Below are positions 32,690 to 42,652 of a DNA stretch of 64,000 bases, piece after piece. The stretch lies in contig VJWM01000203.1 in NCBI GenBank assembly GCA_010909165.1, positions 1-64,000 on the forward strand, read 5' to 3'. The translations under genes were made by a program, and so were the position numbers. Every line of letters begins with the position of its first letter. The stretch's first letter is position 1. This DNA is from Anthoceros angustus (Eukaryota > Streptophyta > Anthocerotopsida > Anthocerotales > Anthocerotaceae). The notes under the pieces were generated by a model. It was not told the DNA's origin. It made no database searches and saw only the letters and a list, made by a program, of their open reading frames with translations.

Positions 32690-33590
32690 CGCCACCTATA
32701 GAGAAGCTATTGAAGGGCCTGAAGCTTCCTTTTGGCAAAAGGCTATTGAGTCGAATATCAATCTCTCATTTCTAATAAAACTTGGGTTCTTGTAGATCTC
32801 CTCCGGTCGAAACCGCTTGCTTGTAAGTGGGTCTTCAAAAAAACTCAATGATGGTAGTGTTGGTAGGTATAAGGCTCGCCTCGTGGCAAAGGGATATAGT
32901 CAAGTAGCGGGTTAGACTACAATGAAACATTTGCCCCAGTTGTTAAGTCTACTTCCATAAGAATACTCCTTGCCCTTGCCGCTCACTACAATCTCCTCGT
33001 ACATCGCTTAGACGTAAAACCGCTTTTCTTAATGGCACCTTAGATGAGGTCATCTACATGGCTCAACCGGAAGGTTTTATTATAGACCCTAATAAAGTAT
33101 GTCAACTTTTAAAACACTTTATGGTCTTAAATCCTCCTGCATGGAATGAAGTGTTTCATGCATTGCTCATAGAATTGGGTTTCACATGTTTGACGCAGTA
33201 GATATATTTTATGGGATGACAATGATTTTATCATTTTAACTGTTTATGTGGATGATAATATTTTATTTAGCACTTCACCAACTCTTATGGCAAGAATGAA
33301 AGCAATACTTTTGGCGAGGTTTGATATGGTGATTTGGGGCTTATCTTTTCTCTTGGCATTCAATTCCATTTTAACACTCGCGATAACACTATTGATATTC
33401 ATCAAGAGCATTTTGTACATCAACTACTTAAGAGGTTCAAGATGGAGGATGCACGACCAGTAAGCACACCTATGTCTGGTGAAAAGCTATCTAAGGAACA
33501 ATGCCCGACAACAGTAGAAGAAAAGGCCGAGATGGCACTCAAGCCTTACCGATGTTGTTGGTTGTTTAATCTATCTATCAGGTTGGACTA
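32690..33590 (+). pseudogene. Copia-2 reverse transcriptase, frameshifted
   Basis: Recognisable pieces are EASFWQKAIES and NKTWVLVD (about 32720-32800), CKWVFKK (about 32823), RLVAKGYSQV (about 32879-32908), the catalytic strand TVYVDDNILF (about 33239-33268, YVDD intact), and FKMEDARPVSTPMSGEKLS near 33437-33493. At least five frame changes occur, some beside homopolymers. Confidence 0.7.
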
Positions 33591-34239
33591 GATTAGACAT
33601 CACACGTGCAGTTAGTAATGTAAGTCAGTTTCTAGAGAACCCTGGCTTGCCACATTGGGCTGCAGTGAAGAGAATTTTTAGGTACCTCAAAGGAACAACA
33701 CGCAAAGGTTTACGTTTTTCTAAGCAACCAGATGGTTTGCAGCTAATGTCCTTTTGTGATGCCGACTGGGCTGGTGACCCAGACACTAGACGTAGTATTG
33801 CAGCCTACTGTACATTTTAGGTGGATCAGTTATCTCTTGGTCAAGTAAAAAGCTCACTACTATTTGTCTTTCCTCTACGGAAGCAGAATATGGTGCCATG
33901 ACACAAGCTGCTAGAGAGGTTATTTGGATTAGATCTTTCTTAAGTGGACTTAAGCAGCTTCATGAAGGACCAACTCAGCTTTGGTGCGACAACCAGTCGA
34001 CCATTGCTTTATCGAAGAATCCAGTTTTTCATGCTAGAAGTAAGCATATCGAGATTGCTCATCATTTTATAAGACAAGCAGCAGAGCGTAAAGAGGTAAT
34101 AGTGGACTATGTTGCCACTTCAGAAAATGTGGCTGACCTTTTGACAAAGTCTTTGCCAAAGTTGGTACATGAGAAACATACTTTGGCAGCTGGGCTACAA
34201 TTTATACCTGCTGTGAGCAAAGCAGGAACAGCTCATTAG
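33591..34239 (+). pseudogene. Copia-2 RNase H
   Basis: Copia RNase H ends the polyprotein. Pieces up to 33.9 kb (GTTRKGLRF, SFCDADWAGDPDTRRS, LSSTEAEYGAM) lead into a clean 113-codon frame with LWCDNQSTIALSKNPVFHAR, KHIEIAHHFIR and VADLLTKSLPK, ending TAG at 34237-34239. The catalytic Asp of CDADWAGD and of CDNQS and the Glu of TEAEY are all visible, but one frameshift near 33817 separates them. Confidence 0.8.
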
Positions 34240-34404
34240 TTGATTTCCTCTTTCATCTGGCTTGGTGATTGGATGAAGCCTTATTGTGTTATGTGATCAC
34301 ACTTGGAACTCTTTTCCGCTTATATCGAGTGGGAGTACACTTTCTATTATGAAGTCAATTTTCAAGATATTTTCAAGCTTATCAATTAACTCCTAATTGC
34401 AACT

Positions 34405-34413
34405 AAGTGGGAG
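34405..34413 (+). other. Copia-2 polypurine tract
   Basis: AAGTGGGAG directly before the 3' LTR is the expected primer for plus-strand synthesis. Confidence 0.75.
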
Positions 34414-34654
34414 TAATGGAATATAGCTTATTTTGGAATAGATATGTGTTAAAACATAATGGTGATTTCAGTTACAATTAAATTAGGTTTAGTTTTATTA
34501 TTCGTTAATTAATAACCGTCAATAACCGTTTTTGTATAAGACCCTTTCTTTGTGTGTAATTTGTATCATCTTTCGATTCCAACTTGCTCTTGTCCCTCTT
34601 GCTTACCTCTTGCACGATCTTCATACATGCGATCCTAGGCTACCAACTTCTTTA
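34414..34654 (+). repeat. Copia-2 3' LTR
   Basis: 241 bp, the same length as the 5' LTR with two substitutions. It is followed by the ACCTG target copy at 34655-34659. Confidence 0.9.
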
Positions 34655-34899
34655 ACCTGGAGGATGAACTACCAGGGACTCTCGTGGAGACAACAGATCC
34701 CTATGACCAAGCGCATCCAATATATCATATCGAGCCACTTGATTTGTCAAATCATTTGAGTAATCCACATGATCTATTACAACATCCAGAAGATCAAGCA
34801 CTTTCAAAATCTCAAATCGAATCACTTGAGTTGCCAAAGTATTTGAGTACTCCATTTGATCCATCACAAAATCTGAATGAGCTATGCATTTCTAGTTGA
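34655..34899 (+). pseudogene. Gypsy-1 C-terminal tail, right of Copia-2
   Basis: If Copia-2 and one target copy are taken out, the DNA left of 25160 reads on into a frame (LEDELPGTLVETTDPYDQAH, then PSQNLNELCISS) ending TGA at 34897-34899. It is Pro/Asp/Leu-rich, so it is probably the variable C-terminus of Gypsy-1 pol. No domain is recognised. Confidence 0.4.
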
Positions 34900-35125
34900 A
34901 ACTTGGGTAAATATAGACTTGAAGATGGTTTTATTCTCGATGATGTATTATGAATTATCAATAAGTTTTTTATTTTGTTAGTAAATTATACTATATTTAA
35001 TATTGATATTATAACAAAAACATCATCATAAACATCACAAAAATATTTCCAAGAGATATTGCGTATAGTCGGCATAACGTTGTTTCACCATTAGCTTATA
35101 GAATTATCAAAAAACTATACCAAAG
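34900..35125. other. AT-rich spacer, no gene
   Basis: Very AT-rich DNA (for example 34960-35030) without open frames. It may be the remains of a 3' LTR or host spacer. Confidence 0.4.
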
Positions 35126-35883
35126 ATAGATGTGGAAGAAAGGGAGCTTAGCGACCGCTCCCGTTGTGCCATCGTTCTGCCCGATGGTGAGATAATAACT
35201 TTGCCTAACATGCTCCTCACTTGAGCAGGAATGTTCTCTCAATCGGTCAAGCTCTGGAGTCCGGCTACACTTTTTCATTTGCTCCGAACCAGTATAGCAT
35301 CTTCGATTCCTCTCACCACCTTCTTGCCACCCGTCCTCAATCCGATAGGCTCTTGGTCCTAGGTTTTGCTCTTATTTTCCATGCAATTACTAACTCCTCC
35401 ACTTTTCCGCCGGCCCCGCCTCGTTTGTTGCAGCCTTCGCTTGGCTTCCCTTCGGAGGAGGCCTCTGCAGTCGGCGCTTGGGGGGAGGTAGAGTGGGAGC
35501 AAGCACCTCTGCAAGTCGAGTGGCCGAAGCTCGCCGTTCATGTAGCCCTCTTCATCCTGGCCATCTACTCGAGGGGGAGCCACCCACTCAAGGAGAATCT
35601 ATGTAATGCTTATGCGAAGATCGAGAGCCTATGGCAAGTTCAAGATTCTAATCAAGACTTTGTTCTGGATTCTGCATCCTCGGCTACGAGGGAGAAGACC
35701 TATGACCACTCTCCTAACACGCTGCGTCTGAGGGGGAGTATTGGAGCTTATAGACTGCCGCCGTTAGGAGCTATGTTAGCCAATAGGGCCGTTAGGGCCA
35801 CACACCACTTCACTAGGAGTTGCACCTCCTCATCAATAGACATCACCTTATACAAGGCTCATTATGCGCCACTCCTAATTTGA
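35126..35883 (+). pseudogene. Deleted Copia element (protease region fused to its 3' end)
   Basis: The frame from 35221 starts with a Copia protease/GAG-pre-integrase stretch (RNVLSIGQALESGYTFSFAP, YSIFDSSHHLLATRPQSDRL), preceded in another frame by LPDGEIITLP. It then jumps to unrelated sequence and to GGGGGAGTATTGGAG (about 35733-35747), which looks like a polypurine tract plus LTR start. A large internal deletion has removed integrase, reverse transcriptase and RNase H. The 220-codon frame is thus composite and not a gene. Confidence 0.6.
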
Positions 35884-36765
35884 TTGTCCTCTCCATCTTC
35901 CTCTTTTCCTACATGCATCCTGGCTTGCCTGATTTCCTATATGGAGGGTGTCCGTACGGTGGGAAAGACCATTGGCTTGTACCTGAGATGCAGGAGTGGG
36001 AGGAGAAGCCTGTCCTCAAAGTCTAGGTTGTGATGTAGATAGAGGGAAGGCAGCACCTCGCGTGAGGTATGACATGAAAAACTCGTTGGAAATGCGGTGC
36101 CCAAGAGAATCCATACCATTCTTAAAAGACTTGGCCTCCCTAAAACAATGAATGGAATCATGTGTGTCCTTGGTGTCCCTTTATACTTCCCTTTGGGCGG
36201 GCAAGATTCAAGCTGGTTGTCGGAGAATGATGGGAGGCGAACAATGGCAGGCAAATGAATGAACGCCATGTTTGAGTTTTATAGACGCTTGGACACACGC
36301 CATGGCGACGGAGGGGCTCGTGGTTTGGGGTTAATTCGAAGCATGTATATTGAGAGAGTAATCATGCCATGTGGCAACATATGATTGAATGTAAAATACC
36401 AACCAGTTTGTATCAGTTTCAGTTTCTCGAGGCAGACGGTGATGAGCCGCAAAGCTTGCTAAAAAGCTCGATGCTGATGAGCCGCAAAGCTTGCTATAAA
36501 GCTTAAGGAAGCCTTGAAACTGACACGGTACTAGACGGTATTATCGGGTGAGACGGTATTTTCGGGTGACGGGGCTCATGCTGTGAATGACATGAAACGA
36601 TGTCGGCCAATTGGAACATCGGGATTTTTCCTCCACCACCCTATGTGAATCCACCGAGTATTTTGTGAACGCAGCATCCACAGACAATGGCCGACCACCT
36701 TGAGGACCCCATGATGGTGTGCGTGCACGGGTCCGCGCGTCTTGCATCCGCGTGTTCTGCGAGCC
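35884..36765. other. Spacer before PPR gene 1, with short tandem repeats
   Basis: No gene is supported. The minus frame at 36269-35937 is unrecognised. Two short direct repeats occur: GATGAGCCGCAAAGCTTGCT twice with a 35-bp period (36441-36495), and a GACGGTATT(A/T)TCGGGTGA repeat of about 18-19 bp (about 36533-36570). The stretch from about 36.57 kb probably holds the PPR gene 1 promoter and 5' UTR. Confidence 0.4.
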
Positions 36766-39700
36766 ATGGCGGGTGGGGTTCTGGGTCTTATAGAACGAAG
36801 AGCTTCAGCTCGTCTGACTTCAAGCAACCAACCGTCGGCGCATTTGAGCACCCTTGCAAGACATCCAGCTCGTCCAACAGGATGGCTGCCTGGAGACGGA
36901 TTTGCCAGCGAGGGTGGTCGCCAGGAAGAGTTGTGGCAACAGTTTTTTCGGGACCCTGCAATCTGGTGGGATAACAGGAACCACAGGAATGGCCTCGTTG
37001 CTGACTTCCAGCACAGGCAGTCCCAAGAGGTCCTCTGGTTGAACAACGTCTACAAGCCGGCTTGGGTGGATGCGCAACTTGCTGCTCTGGATATGGGGCT
37101 GGGTCGCAGGGCTGCAGGTGATCATTGCTTGGTAACCGCAGAAGCCGTGAAGAGACTATGTCATGAGGGCCATCTCAGTCAGGCTGTTCAGGCTTTGGAG
37201 CTGCTGGTAGAGACAGACCGTCGTATTTGCAGACCTCTCTTTTACGATGTTTTGAAGAAATGCCAGAAGGATTTCAATCTGAGTCGCCGAGTGCATGCTT
37301 GTGTGGTGAAAAAGGGCTACCAGTCAGACAGGTTCTTGTGCAACCACGTGATGCGAATGTATGCTTCTCATGGCCGGTTGGAAGAGGCGATGGACGTCTT
37401 TGAGACCGTTGCCCAACCGGATGCCTTCATCTGGTGTTCCATAATATCTGCGCATGCCAAACACGGACAGGACAGAGAGGCCATACAACTGTATCACCGG
37501 ATGCGCAGGTCAAGCGTGAAGCCAGACGGCCATGTATTCGTGGCAGCCCTTCAGGCTTGTGCAAGGGGCGAAGATTTGAAATCAGGGCAACAGGTGCATG
37601 CTGATATTTTGGCCACTGGCGTTGCACCTCATTTGTTTGTCTATAACTGCTTGGTGAACATGTATGTCAAATGTGGCAGCTTGGAAGACGCTCACAGGCT
37701 TTTCGACGGACTTGCTCAAAAGGATGTGGTGACGTGGACTGCCATGATAGCAGGATATTCCCAGCAGGGCATGGGGCAGGAAGCCCTTCGTCTGTACAGG
37801 GGTATGGTGGTGGATGGCATGGCTGAACCCAACTCCGTAACATTTGCGTGCCTTCTGCGGGCCTGTGCAGCTGTGGGCACTATGGCATTGGCGGAGGGGA
37901 AGCAGCTTCATATGCAAATCAAAGAACGAGGACATCAAGCTGATGTGTTTGTAGCCAACAGCTTGGTGAACATGTATGCAAAGTGTGGCAGTTTGGAAGA
38001 CGCTCAGAAAGTGTTTGACACACTTGATAAAAAAGACTTGGTGTCGTGGAATTCCATGATGGCAGGATATTCCCAGCAAGGCGCTGGTCAGGAGGCCCTT
38101 CGTTTATATAGGGCTATGCAAGAAGACAGCTTGGCTGTGCCGGATTCTGTGACATTTGTTTGCCTCCTACAGGCGTGTGCAAGTGTGGGCACCCAGGCCC
38201 TGGAGAAGGGGAAGCAGCTTCATGCCCGAATTAAAGAAGAAGGACATGAGGGTGACCTGTTTGTAGCCAACAGTTTGTTGAACATGTATGCAAAGTGTGG
38301 CAGCTTCCAGGATGCTCAGAGACTATTTGATGCACTTGATCGGAAAGATGTGGTGACATGGAATGTTATGATAGCAGGGTATTCCCAGCAGGGCATGGGT
38401 TTGGAAGCCCTTAGTCTCTACAGTGCCATGATAGAAGAAGGTATGGCGAAACCTGATTCTGTGACATTCGTGTGCCTTCTTCAGGCATGTGCTAGTGTGG
38501 GCACCACTGTGTTGGAGACGGGCAAGCAGCTTCATGCTCAAATCCAAGCACAAGGACATTATTCTGATATGTTTGTAGCCAACAGTTTGGTGAACATGTT
38601 TGCGAAGTGTGGCAGCTTGAAGGATGCCCAGAGAGTGTTTGACAGACTTGATCAAAAAAATGTGGTGACGTGGAATGCCATGATAGCAGGCTATTCCCAG
38701 CAGGGCATGGGGCAAGAAGCTCTGCGTCTGTACAATAGTATGCAACAAGAAGGCATGGCTGTACCGGATTCTGTGACATTCGTGTGCCTCCTTCAAGCAT
38801 GCACAAGTGTAGGGACCTCGGCTTTCGAGGATGGGAAGCAGCTTCACATGCAGATATTGGAACGGGGACATCAAGTCGATGTGTTCGTAGCCAACAGCTT
38901 GGTGAACATGTATCTAAATTGTGGCAACTTAGAAGAAGCTCAGAGAGTGTTCGATGACCTTGATGCAAAGGACTTGGTTACCTGGAATCTCATGATAGCC
39001 GGGTATTCCCAGCAAGGTATGGGGCAGGAGTCCCTTGATCTCTACAGTAATATGCAAGGAGAGGGCATAGTTGTACCTGATGCTGTGACATTTGTGTGGC
39101 TCCTGCAGGCTTGTGCAACTGTGGGCACTCTGTCATTGGAGAAGGGGAGTCAGCTTCATATGAAAATCAGAGAGCTGGGGTACCAAGCTGACATATTGGT
39201 AGGCAACAGTTTGGTGAACATGTATGCCAAGTGTGGCAGCGTGGAACATGCACGCTCAGTTTTTGACGGACTTGGTGAAAAAGACGTGGTGACATGGAAT
39301 GCCATGATAGCAGGGTATTCTCAGCAAGGCATGGGGAAGGAGGCCCTTTGTCTTTACAGAAGTATGCAAGCGGGCAGCATGGCTGTACCTGATTCCGTGA
39401 CATTTGTGTCCCTTTTGCAGGCATGTGCAAATGTAGGCACCCAGGCATCGGAGAAGGGGAAGCAGCTTCATGTGGAGATACTAGAACGAGGACATGAAGC
39501 TGATCTGTTTGTGGCCAGCAGTTTGGTGAGCATGTATGCAATGTGTGGCAGCTTGGAGGATGCTCGGAGAGTGTTTGACACACTTGGTGAGAAAAACGTG
39601 GTGACCTGGAATGCCATAATGGCTGGGTATTCTCAGCAGGGCATGGGGCAGGAAGCTCTTCACCTGTACAGAGCTATGCAGGAAGAGGGCAAGGCAGTTC

Positions 39701-41145
39701 CTGATTCTGTGACATTTGTGTGCCTCTTGCAGGCATGTGCAAGTCTGGGCACCATGGCGCTGGAGAAGGGGAAGCAGTTTCATATGGAGATCAAGGAACG
39801 AGGATATGAAGCTGATGTATTTGTAAGCAGCAGCTTGGTGAACATGTATGCAAAGTGTGGCAGGATGGAAGATGCTCAGGCATTGTTTGAAGGACTCGGT
39901 CAGAAAGATTTGGGGACATGGAATGCCATGATAGCAGGGCTTTCTTACCAGGGCATGGAGCAGGATGCTTTCCTTCTCTACAGCACTATGCAAGAGAGAG
40001 GGATGGCTCCGGATTCCGTGACATTCATTTGCCTCTTGCAAGCATGTGCAACTGTTGGAGCCCTGGCGTTGGAGAAGGGGAAGCAGCTTCATGTGCAAAT
40101 CGAAGAACGAGGATGTCAATCTGACTTGTTAGTAGCTAACAGTTTGGTTAACATGTATGCAAAGTGTGGTAGCTTGGAAGATGCTCAGAGGGTGTTTGAT
40201 AAACTTGGCGAAAAAAATGTGGTGACATGGAATTCCATGATCTCAGGGTATTCTCAGGTGGGAATGGGGCAGGAAGCCCTTCGTTTGTATGGCGCTATGC
40301 TAGAAGAAGGCATGGCTGTGCCGGATTCTGTGACATTCGTCTTCCTCCTGCAAGCATGTGCGAATGTTGCAGCTTTGGATCTTGGAAGGCAGCTGCATGC
40401 AAAGATTTTGGAACAAGGGCTTCAAACTGATGTGTTTGTAGCCGGCAGTTTGATTAACATGTACGGAAAGTCTGGGAGCACTGTTGATGCACAGCATGTG
40501 TTTGATGTGTTACCGGAAAGAGACGTAGTCATCTGGAATGGACTGATTGCAGGCTACACCTGTCAAGGCGACAGTGGAGCAGTTTTTCACCTGGTCCAGA
40601 GAATGAGCGGGGATGGCCTATTTCCAGATGGAATCACATTCTTAAGTGTACTGACAGTGTGTAGTCATGCTGGCCTAGTGAGGACAGGGCAGGAGTACTT
40701 CGACGCTATGAGCAGACACTACGGCATCATTCCCACGGAAAACCACTACATCTGCATGGTAGATCTCCTGAGTCGTGCAGGGCAACTGGATGAGGCACTA
40801 GGTTTTGTAAGGACAATGCCTGTACTGCCTAACGCAGCAGTTTGGCACACTCTCTTGGGTGCTTGTCGGAAGTGGAGCAACGTGGAGGTCGGATGCTGTT
40901 CTTTCAATGAAGCAATGAAGCTAGACAAGAACGATGCTGCAGCATATCAGTTGATGTTGAATATATACACCGGCGCCCAGATGTGGGAGCAGGCACAGAA
41001 GGTGCAGGCGAGGAGAACAAGTGTCAGGGCATGGAAGCAGCCAGGTCAGAGCTGGTGGACGGACAAGGATGGACTAGTACACAGTTTCTTGGTGGGGGAT
41101 GAGAACTTGAAGCATCCTCAGAGTCAAACAAGGCTTCGTCCATGA
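36766..41145 (+). CDS. PPR gene 1: PLS-class E/E+ pentatricopeptide repeat protein with N-terminal PDF-like motif
   Basis: A 1459-residue, intronless organelle-type RNA-binding protein, expected to bind one or a few plastid or mitochondrial transcripts and direct editing or processing. I start at ATG 36766 because the eight codons upstream have no ATG. The N-terminus is Arg/Ser/Ala-rich with few acidic residues, like a transit peptide. Residues 54-101 (LWQQFFRDPAIWWDNR, then DFQHRQSQEVLW) resemble the PDF motif of OSB single-strand-binding proteins. From about residue 125 come PPR motifs in P-L-S order (VVTWNAMIAGYSQQG; DSVTFVCLLQACASVG; FVANSLVNMYAKCG). Nine triplets of about 104 residues are nearly identical. 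The C-terminus has E/E+ motifs (WWTDKDGLVHSFLVGDE) and stops without a DYW domain, so any editing would need a deaminase in trans. It is a paralogue of PPR gene 2. Confidence 0.95.
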   Translation: MAGGVLGLIERRASARLTSSNQPSAHLSTLARHPARPTGWLPGDGFASEGGRQEELWQQFFRDPAIWWDNRNHRNGLVADFQHRQSQEVLWLNNVYKPAWVDAQLAALDMGLGRRAAGDHCLVTAEAVKRLCHEGHLSQAVQALELLVETDRRICRPLFYDVLKKCQKDFNLSRRVHACVVKKGYQSDRFLCNHVMRMYASHGRLEEAMDVFETVAQPDAFIWCSIISAHAKHGQDREAIQLYHRMRRSSVKPDGHVFVAALQACARGEDLKSGQQVHADILATGVAPHLFVYNCLVNMYVKCGSLEDAHRLFDGLAQKDVVTWTAMIAGYSQQGMGQEALRLYRGMVVDGMAEPNSVTFACLLRACAAVGTMALAEGKQLHMQIKERGHQADVFVANSLVNMYAKCGSLEDAQKVFDTLDKKDLVSWNSMMAGYSQQGAGQEALRLYRAMQEDSLAVPDSVTFVCLLQACASVGTQALEKGKQLHARIKEEGHEGDLFVANSLLNMYAKCGSFQDAQRLFDALDRKDVVTWNVMIAGYSQQGMGLEALSLYSAMIEEGMAKPDSVTFVCLLQACASVGTTVLETGKQLHAQIQAQGHYSDMFVANSLVNMFAKCGSLKDAQRVFDRLDQKNVVTWNAMIAGYSQQGMGQEALRLYNSMQQEGMAVPDSVTFVCLLQACTSVGTSAFEDGKQLHMQILERGHQVDVFVANSLVNMYLNCGNLEEAQRVFDDLDAKDLVTWNLMIAGYSQQGMGQESLDLYSNMQGEGIVVPDAVTFVWLLQACATVGTLSLEKGSQLHMKIRELGYQADILVGNSLVNMYAKCGSVEHARSVFDGLGEKDVVTWNAMIAGYSQQGMGKEALCLYRSMQAGSMAVPDSVTFVSLLQACANVGTQASEKGKQLHVEILERGHEADLFVASSLVSMYAMCGSLEDARRVFDTLGEKNVVTWNAIMAGYSQQGMGQEALHLYRAMQEEGKAVPDSVTFVCLLQACASLGTMALEKGKQFHMEIKERGYEADVFVSSSLVNMYAKCGRMEDAQALFEGLGQKDLGTWNAMIAGLSYQGMEQDAFLLYSTMQERGMAPDSVTFICLLQACATVGALALEKGKQLHVQIEERGCQSDLLVANSLVNMYAKCGSLEDAQRVFDKLGEKNVVTWNSMISGYSQVGMGQEALRLYGAMLEEGMAVPDSVTFVFLLQACANVAALDLGRQLHAKILEQGLQTDVFVAGSLINMYGKSGSTVDAQHVFDVLPERDVVIWNGLIAGYTCQGDSGAVFHLVQRMSGDGLFPDGITFLSVLTVCSHAGLVRTGQEYFDAMSRHYGIIPTENHYICMVDLLSRAGQLDEALGFVRTMPVLPNAAVWHTLLGACRKWSNVEVGCCSFNEAMKLDKNDAAAYQLMLNIYTGAQMWEQAQKVQARRTSVRAWKQPGQSWWTDKDGLVHSFLVGDENLKHPQSQTRLRP
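37680..40500 (+). repeat. Nine DNA-level tandem triplet repeats (about 312 bp each) in PPR gene 1
   Basis: The words for AGYSQQG(M) recur at an interval close to 312 bp from about 37.74 to 40.25 kb. Nucleotide similarity between units is high, including silent positions, which indicates expansion by unequal exchange or gene conversion rather than old divergence. The reading frame is kept throughout. Confidence 0.9.
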
Positions 41146-41449
41146 ACACCTGCCCTTGCCTCCATTTCAGCCAGGGTTTCACAAGCTTGCATTGCAGTCA
41201 CAAAGGGTACTGCTTTTGGCTTCACCCCCGCCTCTAGCATTTGTTCATACAGCTGCAAGGCGAGCTCCCCTTGCTCCCTTCGAGTATATGCTGCAAGCAT
41301 CGCATCCCAAGACATCCCACTGCGCGAAGGTATCCCATCCAAACACCTGCTGTGCATTGTCGATGCTCCCACACTTTGCATACATATGAACCGGTGTGTT
41401 GCCTATAATCACACGTGTGAAGCAAGGCCGTGGGCGACAGCGTCAGCAA
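41124..41449 (-). pseudogene. PPR pseudogene fragment, antisense to the end of PPR gene 1
   Basis: On the minus strand two overlapping frames hold parts of PPR motifs: a piece with VHMYAKCGSIDNAQQVFGWD (about 41.39-41.33 kb), and SWDAMLAAYTRREQGELALQ followed by MLEAGVKPKAV and FVTAMQACE (about 41.31-41.18 kb). One frameshift is needed. It overlaps the last 22 bp of PPR gene 1. It is a remnant of a third PPR gene of the same class lying tail to tail. Confidence 0.75.
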
Positions 41450-42652
41450 TGACTTTCATTTTTCCTGGTGTCTTAAACCTGCTCAGCAAGCTGATGGAGG
41501 GAGGCAGAAAAACAGAAAAAACTTCATGCACCCAAATGTGGTCTCCCATGGGGTCTCCCTGGTGTCCCCGGCTGTCGTCTTATGACGTAAGCCCCGGTCC
41601 AAAGGGCATGCATGGGCTGAAACCCCACAGCCATCATTTACACTGTGGACGCGGGCGGTACGATACGTCATGTACTAGAGATTTGATGTGTAACAGCCGT
41701 TCATCTCACATACTGTATGTACATATTTGCTTCCATACAGAATCCATCGGTACCATGCAGTCACGCACGAATTGTGAATTTGTTGATTCACATTGTAACC
41801 GGTTGCCGATTCTTTCAGAATGCCCTAGGACGAGGGGAGCGAATCCTCTACTCCAGCTGAAATCTCAGGCCGAGAAGCTGACCAATTGGATCTTGTTTCT
41901 GAGACGCGGATGATCCAGCTCTACACGGTGGGAACGCTGATCACTCCAAGCAACAAACATCATCTCGTGTCGAGGCGGCTTACCTCTTACTTCGACGTGT
42001 TAATCCTTTGGGATTACTGCAAGCAGCAGCTTTTATGGCTGCAAGTTGTTGTGCACTCGGAGCTTGAGGTAGCTAGCTACCAATGTGCATCCTGATGAGA
42101 AGGAAAGAAGTGCAGTTTGTCAATCCCTAGCGATGATTGCTTCTTCCCTTCCCTTCCCTTCCCTTCCCTTCAGGTTGTAGATCAAGTACATATGGCTGGT
42201 TCAGGTTGCAAATTATGCATATCCTTTCAGAGACGTCGGGGATGGACGAGTCGTAGCTTGCTGTCCGGAGCGTGGTGGGTTGAGAGATACGACACCAGAA
42301 ACGTAGAATTTGGGTTGCCGAATCCTGAAAAGAAGAAGTAGGGTTGCCCAAGAGCTATCTGAGTGTGCTGCATACATTGTGTTTCTCGTACGAACAACGC
42401 CGAGCATGACCTCGAGCTCTCATGGGATACACTGTACACAATTCATCCATTTGGTGGAACCGGCTATAGCATAGAGGAGGGGCCAATCTGCAATGCGGAG
42501 AAGGGTATGTATGGAGATTTCGTGGACTGGTGCAGTTGAAGGTACATATGCCGCGGAGTTGGTTGCGGAGCCCGTGGACGATGTCAACACTGACAGGCGG
42601 GGGTTGTTAATTAAACAAGGAGCAATGAAGTGGTGCAAAGGTGTGGAGGGGT
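41450..42652. other. Intergenic; 3' flank of the bHLH gene
   Basis: No gene is supported. It contains a CCCTT microsatellite (about 42147-42170) and probably the bHLH 3' UTR (below 42652 on the minus strand). Open frames here are short and without recognisable domains. Confidence 0.5.

Larger units (their letters stand above)
25165..34654 (+). mobile_element. Copia-2, complete nested LTR retrotransposon
   Basis: A 9.49-kb Ty1/Copia element inserted into the Gypsy-1 integrase tail. It has 241-bp LTRs, a primer-binding site, gag, protease, integrase, reverse transcriptase and RNase H in Copia order, a polypurine tract and a 5-bp target duplication. The LTRs differ by only two substitutions (about 0.8%) with no indel, so insertion was recent. 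Yet the coding parts carry many frameshifts, and a 3.6-kb insert splits the protease. The LTR ends are TA...TA. As sequenced it cannot encode its own proteins. Confidence 0.9.

Noticed and set aside
35221-35883. A 220-codon host gene
   Set aside because: The first third is Copia protease-region sequence and the end runs across a polypurine tract and LTR start, so the frame is a fusion created by deletion.
38323-40119. Long minus-strand frames (up to 212 codons) opposite PPR gene 1
   Set aside because: They are shadows of the repeated PPR coding sequence, have no independent domain, and repeat with the same 312-bp period.
36766-41145. PPR gene 1 as an assembly-collapsed or expanded pseudogene
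   Set aside because: The frame is intact over 1459 codons with complete N- and C-terminal motifs. Triplets differ by real substitutions, so it is most likely a true gene, although the copy number should be checked with long reads.
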